Origin: Candidatus Paceibacterota bacterium
Lineage (GTDB): Bacteria > Verrucomicrobiota > Verrucomicrobiia > Limisphaerales > UBA8199
Assembly: GCA_035452965.1 (NCBI GenBank)
Contig: DAOTCE010000043.1
Location: 1 to 37,740 of the forward strand
DNA length: 37,740 bases
Direction of reading: 5' to 3'
The notes below the pieces were generated by a model. It was not told the DNA's origin. It worked only from the letters and a program-made list of their open reading frames with translations, and searched no databases. Each line of letters begins with the position of its first letter. Within the stretch, counting starts at the first letter, position 1. This document shows positions 18,301-27,214 of this stretch, piece by piece. Made by a program: the position numbers and the translations under genes.

Positions 18301-18409
18301 CCGGCCGGGCGCGGCGCGCAGCACCGCGACTGTGCCGTGCGCCCGCTGCGGGCTGGGATGTCAAAGGTTGGTGACGTTGCGCAACCGGCAGCGTAGTCGT
18401 GGCATAAAC

Positions 18410-18868
18410 ATGCGTCTACTCCGGCAAATTGTGCATGAACTGCTCCAGAGAAAGTCGCCAGATGGCAATCTCAATCTGGGCGTCTATCTCGTGGCCGATG
18501 CCGAGATGACCCGGCTCAACGAGACTTTCCTGCACCACAAAGGATCGACCGACGTAATCACCTTCGACTATGCCGAAGAGGCGCGACCACCGTCTCCAGT
18601 GCCCAACTCCCTTCGTCTGGTTCACGGTGAGGTCTTTGTTTGTGTGGATGAAGCGCTGTCGCAAGCCAGCCGGTTTCATGTCAGCTGGCAGAACGAACTT
18701 GTCCGCTACATCGTTCATGGTGTGCTGCACCTCCTCGGCTACGACGACCGCCACCATCGCGCCCGCCGCACGATGAAACTTGCGGAGAACGCAATGGTCC
18801 GCCAGTTGGCCCGCGAGTTTGACTTCCGCCGTATCGGCTTCCGACCAGCGAATCCCCTCAAACTATAG
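18410..18868 (+). CDS. ybeY: Endoribonuclease YbeY
   Basis: A 152-residue YbeY, the metal-dependent RNase involved in 16S rRNA maturation and ribosome quality control. The LNLGVYLVADAEMTRLNETF and STDVITFDY segments, then the signature HGVLHLLGYDD, are all present in the expected order. In the usual motif a third histidine follows GYD directly; here that place is Asp and two histidines come 2-3 residues later (GYDDRHH), so the zinc site is altered or shifted. The frame is open from 18185, but the ATG at 18410 (MRLLRQIVHELLQ) gives the normal length; the longer version would overlap phoH. It ends 101 bases before the giant secreted protein gene. Confidence 0.93.
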   Translation: MRLLRQIVHELLQRKSPDGNLNLGVYLVADAEMTRLNETFLHHKGSTDVITFDYAEEARPPSPVPNSLRLVHGEVFVCVDEALSQASRFHVSWQNELVRYIVHGVLHLLGYDDRHHRARRTMKLAENAMVRQLAREFDFRRIGFRPANPLKL

Positions 18869-18969
18869 TTTATTTCCCTGCTTGCGCCGTCCCCACCAAT
18901 GCGGCCGGATCGGTTAGCCCTCAAAGTGTCAAGTTATGTGGCAGCAAAGCTGCTTCCGCAGGCATCAAA

Positions 18970-21900
18970 ATGACTATGCGGACATCCTATCTGGCATCAA
19001 ATCAGCTCCCGCGTCGCTCCGGCATGCTAGTCTGGTTGCTGGTCGGCGGGCTAATGGCTGGTTCCGTGGCGGCAGCGACACTACCCTTCAATGATGATTT
19101 TGAGGACGGCCTGGGCAATTGGTCCCCGGGCGGCGCGTGGGGTGCGACCACGGCGCGCTATGGTTCGCCGGGTCACGCCGCTACCGACAGTCCCGGCTCC
19201 TTCTACACGAACAATACTGACGCCGCGCTGGCACTCACAGTGTCGTTGGACCTCACGAGCGCGACCCGCCCGGGCCTGAGCTTCCAGCACTCCTACGCTC
19301 TGGAAGCGAATTACGACTTCGGTTACATCGAAGCCTCCACCGATGGGGGTAACACCTGGCTCGCGCCAGCCCTGAAGGCCTACACGGGCAACCTCGGCGC
19401 GATGTCTCGCGAACAGTTGGACCTGTCGCATTACGCGGGAGCGACCGATTTCCGGATCCGGTTCCGCCTGACCACGGACTCGTCGGTGGTGATGGATGGC
19501 TGGTATGTGGACGATGTGCACGTGGCCGAGACACCCGCAGCAGTGACGCTGTGGGCCACCCAAACAAATCGCAATTCCGTGGTTCTGGCATGGGAACAGG
19601 CAGCCGCGCCGGGATTTGCTGGTTACCGCCTCTATCGCTCGCTCACATCCGGGGTGGATTGGCATTCCGCGCGGCTCGTCGCCGAGATCAGCGGCCACGC
19701 GACCACGAGCGTCACGGACATTGCCGTCAGCCCAAAGACTCGTTACTACTACCGCCTCGGAGTCGTGAACACGGACGGAATGCTCACCTTGGGGAATGAG
19801 TGTGTGGTGACCACGCTGCCGGGCATGGACTACCCGTTCCTGGACAACGGCGAGAGCGGCACGGCGACTTGGATCGCCGACACGCCGTGGGGGTTGAGCG
19901 ACGAGGACGTGATTTCGCCCACGCACTGCTGGTCCGATTCTCCCGGCACCAACTACGCCAACGGCATCACCTCGCAATCGCTTACACTCTCAGCCCCGCT
20001 GTTCCTGACCGGCTACGCCACCGTGCCAGTCCTTTCGTTTAGCCATCGGTACGACTTCGCGTCCGGGGACTCGGGTAACGTCGAAGTCTCACTCAACAAC
20101 GGCGCGGACTGGACGTCACTGGCAAGTTTCACCGGTAGTGTATCCAACGTATGGAGACACGCCCGCTTCAGCCTGGCCGACTACACCAACGCCCCATCGG
20201 TCCTGCTGCGCTTCCGGGTCACCACCGACACCTCCGGGCAGGCTGATGGCTGGCACCTGGACAACATTTCAGTTGCCCAATCGCCCGCAGTAGTTAACGC
20301 GCCGGTGCTCGATCAGGTCACATCCCATACCATCCGTGTCAGTTGGCCGGCCAGCAACGAACCTCTGTTTTCGCACTACGCTGTGTTACGTTCCACAGCC
20401 CCTGGAGTGGGCATCAACTCCACCCTCGTGACGACCCTCCCCGACCAAAACACCACCACCTTCATCGACACCAATCTCGCACTGGACACGGTCTACTATT
20501 ACCGCATCTATGCGGTCAATTCATACGGCGCTTTCTCGCCCGACAGCCTCACTGAGAGCAGTGCCCGCACGCTGAACAACCCGCTACCCTTCAGCGATGG
20601 TTTTGAAGGAACGCTGGAAGGCTGGAACCTCGCCGGGAGTTGGGGGCCGGCAACCAACGAGGTCCACTCCGGCCGAGCCTGCCTCTCTGATTCGCCCGGT
20701 TTCAACTACACCAACTCCTCCGACAGTTACGCTTTGACCGCCGTGGATTTGACGGGGGCAGTCTGGCCGGTGTTGAGGTTCTGGGATCGGTATCGGCTGG
20801 CGGACAACGACTGGGCGCGGCTGGAGGTTTCGACCGACGGCAACAGTTGGACCCCGCTCTATGGCGCAGCGGGCATCCGCACCGAGTGGGCCGAACAGAC
20901 CATTGACCTCTCGCCTTACAAGAACCAGAGCAACTTGCGCATCCGCTTTCACGTCTGGACCGATGGGAGCACGACTGAGGACGGCTGGAGCATAGATGAT
21001 CTGGTGGTGACGGAGCACACACCGGCGGTTATTGCCCTGCCCTTCTACGAGACCTTCGAGGCGGGGCTGACCAACTGGCTCCACTCCGCGTGGGCGCTGG
21101 ACACCAACGGGGCCTATGGGGGCAGTTATGCGGTGCGGGACACGCCCACGGGGCGGATGAACCCCGACACGACCTATTGGCTGGGGCTGGGGGCTAACCT
21201 GAACCTGAGCAACACCGTCAATCCGCAACTGGTGTTCTGGCTCAAGGGACAGTTGTGGTATCGGTCGCGGTTCCGGGTGCAATATTCCACGGATGCCGGG
21301 CTCAACTGGGGTGATCTCTATGGGCTTAATTATGACTGGAACCAGGACTGGACCCGGGTGCAGGTGTCGCTGCAGAGCCTGGTCAACCAGACGGTGCGGC
21401 TGCGCTTTGCCACCTGGAACGAGTACAGCAGCGCCCCCGCCCAGGACCTCTGGATAGACAACCTCGCCCTCGAGGAGATGCCCGCGGCGGTCACACTTGA
21501 AACGCTCACGCCGGGGCTGCGCTCGGTGGATCTGGCCTGGACGGCCTCGACCCTGGGGGCGGCCTTCAAACGCACCGAGGTGTATCGGGCGACGCATGCC
21601 ACCGTAACCCTGAGCGACACCCTGATCGGTACCTTCACCGATCCGGCGGCGACCAACCTCACCGATACCGGCCTGTCGATCGGGGCGACGTATTACTACC
21701 GGGTGTTCACGGTGGACACCAACGACGTCTACAGCCCGTCCAACGAGCGGTCCACCACCACGGTGCCGGTGCCCTGGCCGCTGGCCGACGCGATGGAAAC
21801 GACCGACCAGTGGGTAACAACGGGCACTTGGGGCACTGGCGCCAACGGCCGCAACGGAGGCTGCCTGAGCGATTCGCCCGTGGGCGATTATGCCAATTCC

Positions 21901-24756
21901 ACCGACAGCTACGCGTTGAGCGCGGTGAATCTGGTGGGCACGACCTGGCCGGTGTTGAAGTTTTGGGATCGGTATCGGCTGGCGGACAACGACTGGGCGC
22001 GGCTGGAGGTTTCGACCGACGGCAACAGTTGGACCCCGCTCTATGGCGCAGCGGGCATCCGCACCGAGTGGGCCGAACAGACCATTGACCTCTCGCCTTA
22101 CAAGAACCAGAGCAACTTGCGCATCCGCTTTCACGTCTGGACCGATGGGAGCACGACTGAGGACGGCTGGAGCATAGATGATCTGGTGGTGACGGAGCAC
22201 ACACCGGCGGTTATTGCCCTGCCCTTCTACGAGACCTTCGAGGCGGGGCTGACCAACTGGCTCCACTCCGCGTGGGCGCTGGACACCAACGGGGCCTATG
22301 GGGGCAGTTATGCGGTGCGGGACACGCCCACGGGGCGGATGAACCCCGACACGACCTATTGGCTGGGGCTGGGGGCTAACCTGAACCTGAGCAACACCGT
22401 CAATCCGCAACTGGTGTTCTGGCTCAAGGGACAGTTGTGGTATCGGTCGCGGTTCCGGGTGCAATATTCCACGGATGCCGGGCTCAACTGGGGTGATCTC
22501 TATGGGCTTAATTATGACTGGAACCAGGACTGGACCCGGGTGCAGGTGTCGCTGCAGAGCCTGGTCAACCAGACGGTGCGGCTGCGCTTTGCCACCTGGA
22601 ACGAGTACAGCAGCGCCCCCGCCCAGGACCTCTGGATAGACAACCTCGCCCTCGAGGAATCGCCGCTCCCGGTAACGCTCAATCCGCTGGATGAAATCAC
22701 GTCGGCTACGATGCGCCTGAATTGGACCGAGGCGGCCATTGGCAACTTCAAGGCATACCGCGTTTACCGGTCGGAGTCGTCGGGCGTCAGCGAAAGCTCG
22801 ACGCTGCTGGCGGTGTTCACGAATCGCGCGGCGACCACGTTCACCGACAGCAACCTGGTGGCGCGCAAGACCTACTATTATCGCGTCTATCTCTACAACC
22901 AGTACGATGATGGCGTCGGCTCCAATCAGTCTTCCGCGACGACCGCCGGCGTGAGCATGCCGTGGACGGCCAACTTCGAGACCAACCAGCCGGGCTGGAC
23001 GTTCACCGGCACCTGGACACTCTGGCCGGGAGCGGGGCGGAACGGTTCCGCCGGGCTGGTAGATTCGCCGGGCGATTACGCCAACAGTTCCTCCCACTAC
23101 GCCCAGTTCGCCGTGGACCTGCGTAACAACGTCTGGCCAGTCCTGCGCTTCTGGGACCGGCACATCATCGCCAACGCGGACTGGGGACGGGTGTTTGTAT
23201 CCGGCGATGCCGGCGGGAGTTGGACCCGGGTCTATGGCGTCTCGGAAACGCGCACGAACTGGGCGGAGCAGACGGTGGACCTGTCACCGTGGAAGAACAA
23301 CAGCCAGGTGTGGGTGCGCTTCCAAATGGACACTGACGGCGGCACGCAGAGCGACGGCTGGTATCTGGACGACGTGTCGCTCGGCGAACACGCGCCCGCG
23401 CCGGCAGCCTATCCATTCTATGAGAACTTCGAGACCGGCCTGGACAACTGGCTGCACCCGGTCTGGACCGTGGACACGAACCAGCCGTTCGCCGGGCAAT
23501 ACGCCGTCCGCGACACTGCGTTCCCCTGGCTGCCACCCGATACTCAACTGGCGTTGGTTTTGGGCCGCGAGTTGAACCTGACCAACGCGGTGAACCCGGT
23601 GCTGACCTTCCGGCTGGGCGGGCAGCTCTGGTACCGGTCGCGCTTTCGCGCGCAGGCTTCCACCGACGGCGGCATCGCCTGGAACGACCTGATCACCTTG
23701 AACTACGATTGGAGTCAGGACTGGACTCGGTTCCAGGCCCCACTCACGAGCTATCTCAACCGCTCGATCAGGCTGCGGTTTATCGTCTGGAGCGAGTATG
23801 GCTCTGCCCCGGACCAAGACCTGTTCCTGGACGAGATCGGCATCGGCGAGCCCGCGCCCGGGGCTCCCACCCTGGCGGCACCGGCGAATCTTGCCAGCGT
23901 CCCGATCGTACGCCCGACCTTGTCCATAACCAACGCGGTGGATTACCAGGGCGACCCGCTCTCCTACCGGTTCGAGGTCTATGCGGACGCGGCATTATCA
24001 ACCCTGGTGGCTCAAGTGCCGGTAGTGGCGGCCGGCACCGCAGTCTCAAGCTGGCAAGTGGACACCGACCTGCCCAACAACGCGCAATACTGGTGGCGAT
24101 GCCAGGCTAGCGACGGCACTAACTCCGGTGCGTGGATGACGACCGCGACGTTCTTCGTCAACGAAATCAACCACCCGCCCGCGGCACCAGTAGTGGCCGG
24201 CCCTCCATCCGGCACCTTGGTGACGAACCTCGACGCGTTGTTATTCTGGTTCCCGTCCAGTGGCGATCCCGACGAAGGCGATCGCGTAACAACCTATCAG
24301 CTCCAGGTCGCCGCGGATCCGGACTTCCTTGCCACAGTCATTAACGCCACCAACATTCCGGCAGTGGCAGTGCCGCCCGGAACCAATTGGGTGTTAACCC
24401 TTCCGCTCGGTGCCCTGCCCGGCGCCAACGATCTGGTCGAAGGGACGCTCTATCATTGGCGCATCAACGCGCAGGACTTGCGCGGGCTGTGTTCCGACTG
24501 GTCCGCGGGCGTGAACACCTTCCAATTTGGCATTGCGCCACCGCGACCAAGCACGATCACGGCATTCCGCTTGAATGCCAGCGGCCAAGTAACGCTGGAA
24601 TGGACCGGCGGCGCAGGGCAGATGTACGTGGAATTCAGTTACACGCTCAGCCCGCCGCAATGGTATGAGCTGGCCGGGCCGCTAACGGGCACGAGTTGGA
24701 CCTTCACACCCTTGCCGAACAGCCAATCGGGATTCTACCGGGTGCGGAGCCGATAG
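18970..24756 (+). CDS. Giant secreted beta-sandwich/FN3 repeat protein
   Basis: A 1928-residue exported protein of unknown function. A signal peptide covers about residues 1-36 (hydrophobic VWLLVGGLMAGSVAAA, cleavage near AAA-T). The rest is about eight copies of a 140-150 residue beta-sandwich module beginning like LPF(N/Y)(D/E)(D/T)FE and containing an (N/G)W and a D(G/D)W(Y/S)(V/I)DD(V/L) core, similar to MAM-like or choice-of-anchor sandwiches. Fibronectin type III-like segments are interleaved (about 180-275, 437-530, 838-935, 1230-1330), and two further FN3-like units follow at 1635-1850. The C-terminus ends in SGFYRVRSR. No catalytic motif or transmembrane anchor is visible. Residues 605-836 and 999-1230 are identical. 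An adhesive or carbohydrate-binding surface role is plausible but unproven. An ATG at 18976 is an alternative start. Confidence 0.85.
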   Translation: MTMRTSYLASNQLPRRSGMLVWLLVGGLMAGSVAAATLPFNDDFEDGLGNWSPGGAWGATTARYGSPGHAATDSPGSFYTNNTDAALALTVSLDLTSATRPGLSFQHSYALEANYDFGYIEASTDGGNTWLAPALKAYTGNLGAMSREQLDLSHYAGATDFRIRFRLTTDSSVVMDGWYVDDVHVAETPAAVTLWATQTNRNSVVLAWEQAAAPGFAGYRLYRSLTSGVDWHSARLVAEISGHATTSVTDIAVSPKTRYYYRLGVVNTDGMLTLGNECVVTTLPGMDYPFLDNGESGTATWIADTPWGLSDEDVISPTHCWSDSPGTNYANGITSQSLTLSAPLFLTGYATVPVLSFSHRYDFASGDSGNVEVSLNNGADWTSLASFTGSVSNVWRHARFSLADYTNAPSVLLRFRVTTDTSGQADGWHLDNISVAQSPAVVNAPVLDQVTSHTIRVSWPASNEPLFSHYAVLRSTAPGVGINSTLVTTLPDQNTTTFIDTNLALDTVYYYRIYAVNSYGAFSPDSLTESSARTLNNPLPFSDGFEGTLEGWNLAGSWGPATNEVHSGRACLSDSPGFNYTNSSDSYALTAVDLTGAVWPVLRFWDRYRLADNDWARLEVSTDGNSWTPLYGAAGIRTEWAEQTIDLSPYKNQSNLRIRFHVWTDGSTTEDGWSIDDLVVTEHTPAVIALPFYETFEAGLTNWLHSAWALDTNGAYGGSYAVRDTPTGRMNPDTTYWLGLGANLNLSNTVNPQLVFWLKGQLWYRSRFRVQYSTDAGLNWGDLYGLNYDWNQDWTRVQVSLQSLVNQTVRLRFATWNEYSSAPAQDLWIDNLALEEMPAAVTLETLTPGLRSVDLAWTASTLGAAFKRTEVYRATHATVTLSDTLIGTFTDPAATNLTDTGLSIGATYYYRVFTVDTNDVYSPSNERSTTTVPVPWPLADAMETTDQWVTTGTWGTGANGRNGGCLSDSPVGDYANSTDSYALSAVNLVGTTWPVLKFWDRYRLADNDWARLEVSTDGNSWTPLYGAAGIRTEWAEQTIDLSPYKNQSNLRIRFHVWTDGSTTEDGWSIDDLVVTEHTPAVIALPFYETFEAGLTNWLHSAWALDTNGAYGGSYAVRDTPTGRMNPDTTYWLGLGANLNLSNTVNPQLVFWLKGQLWYRSRFRVQYSTDAGLNWGDLYGLNYDWNQDWTRVQVSLQSLVNQTVRLRFATWNEYSSAPAQDLWIDNLALEESPLPVTLNPLDEITSATMRLNWTEAAIGNFKAYRVYRSESSGVSESSTLLAVFTNRAATTFTDSNLVARKTYYYRVYLYNQYDDGVGSNQSSATTAGVSMPWTANFETNQPGWTFTGTWTLWPGAGRNGSAGLVDSPGDYANSSSHYAQFAVDLRNNVWPVLRFWDRHIIANADWGRVFVSGDAGGSWTRVYGVSETRTNWAEQTVDLSPWKNNSQVWVRFQMDTDGGTQSDGWYLDDVSLGEHAPAPAAYPFYENFETGLDNWLHPVWTVDTNQPFAGQYAVRDTAFPWLPPDTQLALVLGRELNLTNAVNPVLTFRLGGQLWYRSRFRAQASTDGGIAWNDLITLNYDWSQDWTRFQAPLTSYLNRSIRLRFIVWSEYGSAPDQDLFLDEIGIGEPAPGAPTLAAPANLASVPIVRPTLSITNAVDYQGDPLSYRFEVYADAALSTLVAQVPVVAAGTAVSSWQVDTDLPNNAQYWWRCQASDGTNSGAWMTTATFFVNEINHPPAAPVVAGPPSGTLVTNLDALLFWFPSSGDPDEGDRVTTYQLQVAADPDFLATVINATNIPAVAVPPGTNWVLTLPLGALPGANDLVEGTLYHWRINAQDLRGLCSDWSAGVNTFQFGIAPPRPSTITAFRLNASGQVTLEWTGGAGQMYVEFSYTLSPPQWYELAGPLTGTSWTFTPLPNSQSGFYRVRSR
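20782..21476 (+). repeat. Identical 695-base direct repeat, copy 1
   Basis: These bases appear again at 21964-22658 with no difference that I can see, at a distance of 1182 bases (394 codons, in frame). Just upstream and downstream the two copies diverge at once. The copy encodes the last part of one sandwich module and a whole following module. Confidence 0.92.
21964..22658 (+). repeat. Identical 695-base direct repeat, copy 2
   Basis: Second copy of the block at 20782-21476. A third, clearly diverged relative begins near 23152 (about 396 codons further on) and encodes the same module order, so only copies 1 and 2 are recent or have been made alike. Confidence 0.92.
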
Positions 24757-24806
24757 GCCTCGCTTTCCCTTGAGGAACAACCGATGCCTGCCTAAGTTGG
24801 CGGGTA

Positions 24807-25514
24807 ATGAAGAGTCTTCTCGCGCGCTGGCAGGCCAATTTCTGGGCAGGGCTGGTGATCGTCCTGCCTGCGGTGATATCCCTGGCCGTGCTTCGGTGGC
24901 TGTTCGGCACAGTGGCCAACATCACCGACACCCTGCTGATCTTCCTTCCTGCCACGCTGACGCATCAGAGCGGCGGCTACGGTCCGATGTACTGGTATTG
25001 GAGCCTGGTGGCACTGCTGCTGGCCATCCTTCTTATCGGCGTCGTCGGCCTGCTGGCGCGCAATTACTTTGGCCGCAAGATCATCGAGTGGGTGGACCTG
25101 GCGCTGTTGCGCATTCCGTTGCTTAACAAGATTTACAGCGCCACCAAGCAGGTAAACGACGCTTTCTCCACCTCCAGCAAGACTGCATTTCGCACCGTGG
25201 TGCTGGTGGAATTCCCGCATCCGGGCACATGGACGATTGGTTTCGTCACCAGCGAGCAGCAGCAAGAGGTGCGGGCGAAGACGGGCCAGAGCGTCGTCTG
25301 CGTTTTTGTGCCGGCCACCCCCAACCCGACCTCAGGCTTCCTGTTGATGGTGCCGGAGGCCAAGGTCATCAAGCTGGACATATCGGTGGCGGCGGCCATT
25401 AAGTACATCGTCAGCCTGGGGGCGATTCTGCCTGAATCCTCTCCATCCTTGCGGCGGGCGGACAACAGCCTGCCGGTGGAAACGAGCGGGTTGTCAAACC
25501 CGCACCTGCGATGA
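24807..25514 (+). CDS. DUF502 family membrane protein
   Basis: A 235-residue protein of the DUF502 (PF04367) family, whose function is unknown. Two membrane segments are seen at about residues 12-32 and 66-88, after a short cytosolic N-terminus. They are followed by the conserved IPLLNKIYSATKQVNDAF stretch (about 104-121), VVLVEFPHPGTWTIGFVT, and the PATPNPTSGFLLMVP motif near 170-184 that defines the family. The C-terminal 25 residues are low in conserved content. The recO ATG lies within the stop codon (ATGA), so expression of the two is coupled. The GGCGGGTA just before the ATG is a modest ribosome-binding site. Plant relatives (LCV/COV1) are membrane proteins; the bacterial role is open. 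Confidence 0.92.
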   Translation: MKSLLARWQANFWAGLVIVLPAVISLAVLRWLFGTVANITDTLLIFLPATLTHQSGGYGPMYWYWSLVALLLAILLIGVVGLLARNYFGRKIIEWVDLALLRIPLLNKIYSATKQVNDAFSTSSKTAFRTVVLVEFPHPGTWTIGFVTSEQQQEVRAKTGQSVVCVFVPATPNPTSGFLLMVPEAKVIKLDISVAAAIKYIVSLGAILPESSPSLRRADNSLPVETSGLSNPHLR

Positions 25515-26152
25515 ATGAAACTGCCACGGGACTGGTTTTCCGCACCTGGCCGCTTACCGAGACGAGCCTGATAGTGCACTGGCTCACGCCCAGCCTCGGC
25601 CGCCTGGCCACGGTGGCCAAGGGCGCGCGCCGGGTGAAGTCTCCGTTCCACGGCAAGCTGGATTTGTTCTATCTGGCGGACTTCAGCTTCAACCGCAGCC
25701 GACGTTCCGACCTGCACACGCTGCGCGAGGTGACGTTGCGTGACACCCACCGCGGCCTGCGCCAGGACCTGGGGCTGCTCCGCCAGGCGTCTTACTGCGC
25801 TGCCTTGGTCGAACGCGCCACCGAAACCGAGACGCCTCTGCCCAAGGTCTTTGAACTGATGCTCGGGCTTCTGCGGTATCTGGAGGCCCAAGCGCCCCAA
25901 CCACAGACCGTTCTGGCTTTTGAGTCGAAGCTGTTGACGGAGCTGGGGCTCCAGCCCGACCTAGCCCGGAGCCAACTGAGTACGAGTGCGCGGCAGGTCA
26001 TGAGCGCCCTGGCCGACGGCGACTGGCCGATGGTGGGCCGACTGACGCTAAACCAAGGACAGCTCAGGGAGGCGAAAGAGTTCCTGCAGGGCTTTCTCGC
26101 CTACCACATCGGGAGACCCGTCAAAGGCCGGACGGAGGCGATCGGGGTGTAG
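25511..26152 (+). CDS. recO: DNA repair protein RecO
   Basis: A 213-residue RecO, which binds single-stranded DNA and SSB and helps load RecA with RecF/RecR. The N-terminal OB fold is clear: TGLVFRTWPLTETSLIVHWLTP then GRLATVAKGARRVKSPFHGKLDLFYLADF, and the helical C-terminal domain continues with YCAALVERATETETPLPKVFELMLGLLRYLE. The Cys-based zinc module seen in some RecO proteins is not evident. The protein is somewhat shorter than the roughly 240 residues of E. coli RecO. It overlaps the DUF502 gene by four bases (ATGA) and converges with the sugar transporter gene after 32 bases. Confidence 0.93.
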   Translation: MNETATGLVFRTWPLTETSLIVHWLTPSLGRLATVAKGARRVKSPFHGKLDLFYLADFSFNRSRRSDLHTLREVTLRDTHRGLRQDLGLLRQASYCAALVERATETETPLPKVFELMLGLLRYLEAQAPQPQTVLAFESKLLTELGLQPDLARSQLSTSARQVMSALADGDWPMVGRLTLNQGQLREAKEFLQGFLAYHIGRPVKGRTEAIGV

Positions 26153-26184
26153 GCCTCGCTTGAAGGTCGCGCGAATGCCGCATT

Positions 26185-27195
26185 TTAGAGTTTCGACGCG
26201 ACGAGAATCCCCAGCCCCAGCAGGTAGAACAAGAACATGGCCGCCAGGTACTTGTTGGTCCCCGCGGGCGCACCTTTGAATTCCTTCCAGATGAACACGC
26301 CCCAGAACGCGCCGACCATCGTCGCCCCCTGCCCCAGCCCGTAGGCCAGCGCCGCCCCGGCCTTCGTGCTGGCGATAATGCTGAAGGCCATGCCGACGTT
26401 CCATATCATCCCGCCCAGTATCCCAATCAGGTGCAGCCGCAGGTTGCCCTTGCTGAAGTAGTCGCCAAACGCCACCGGCGCGCCCGACAGCGGTTTGACC
26501 ATCATGATGCTGTTCCAGATGAAGTTCGACAGCAACAGACCGCCGGAGAACAGGACAATCGCCGTGTAAGGGCTCAGCTTGCCGGCTTCCAGCGTCTTGG
26601 TGGCGGGATCAATGCCGCCCATCGCCTGCGCGACAAAGCTGTAAAACCAGCCCATCAGCAGCCCCGCCGCCACGGAAATCACAATCCCCTTGGTGGGGGC
26701 CTTCTGCCCGCCGCTGGCCAGCTTCTTGTAGGCCAGTCCGTCCAGGATGATGGCGATCACAACTCCCGCCACGCCCAGCGCCAGCATCGGCACGTTGCCC
26801 TGGTGAGTCGCCATGTAGGTGGTGATCACCCCCAGCACCAGCGCCAGGCCCACCCCCACCGGAAACGCCACCGCCAAACCGGCAATGTCTATGGCCGCCA
26901 CCAGCAATATGTTGGACAGGTTGAAGATCACGCCGCCCAGGAAGGCCGAGCCGAGCCACTTCGCGTCGGCCTGCTGGAGGTCGGCCAGGAAACCGCGTCC
27001 CCCGCTGCCGGTGCTGCCCAGGGTGACGGCCAAGAGGAGCGCCAGCAGCAGCACCCCGATGGCATAGTCCCAGTAGAAAAGCTGAAAGCGCCATTCCTTG
27101 GTGGCCAGCTTCTGCGTGTTGGCCCACGACCCCCAACACAGCATGGTGATGATGCACATGACAACGGCGATGGAATAGGATTCGACGATTACCAT
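26185..27195 (-). CDS. GRP-family (GlcU/RbsU-like) sugar transporter
   Basis: A 336-residue integral membrane protein with about ten hydrophobic segments, matching the GRP sugar-uptake family of the drug/metabolite transporter superfamily (members such as Staphylococcus GlcU and RbsU). Seen are the N-terminal MCIITMLCWGSWANTQKL, the central GGVIFNLSNILLVAAIDIAG and the following AFPVGVGLALVLGVITTY region, and the C-terminal GLGQGATMVGAFWGVFIWKEF motif. It probably imports a monosaccharide, perhaps with protons; which sugar is unknown. The LacI-type regulator ends 19 bases upstream on the same strand, so the two form an operon that is probably derepressed by the transported or derived sugar. 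The nearby arabinofuranosidase-like and other glycosidase genes make a locus product a sensible guess. Confidence 0.87.
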   Translation of the reverse strand: MVIVESYSIAVVMCIITMLCWGSWANTQKLATKEWRFQLFYWDYAIGVLLLALLLAVTLGSTGSGGRGFLADLQQADAKWLGSAFLGGVIFNLSNILLVAAIDIAGLAVAFPVGVGLALVLGVITTYMATHQGNVPMLALGVAGVVIAIILDGLAYKKLASGGQKAPTKGIVISVAAGLLMGWFYSFVAQAMGGIDPATKTLEAGKLSPYTAIVLFSGGLLLSNFIWNSIMMVKPLSGAPVAFGDYFSKGNLRLHLIGILGGMIWNVGMAFSIIASTKAGAALAYGLGQGATMVGAFWGVFIWKEFKGAPAGTNKYLAAMFLFYLLGLGILVASKL

Positions 27196-27214
27196 AGGTT
27201 GTGGTCAGGCTGAT

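Noticed and set aside
20584..23163. Long minus-strand open frame of 859 codons inside the giant secreted protein gene
   Set aside because: It is antisense to a convincing signal-peptide protein, is Arg/Pro/His/Gly-rich with no domain, and owes its length to the repeated GC-rich sequence of the sense gene.
26153..26184. Bidirectional terminator between recO and the transporter gene
   Set aside because: The 32-base gap has no stable stem with flanking A/T runs.
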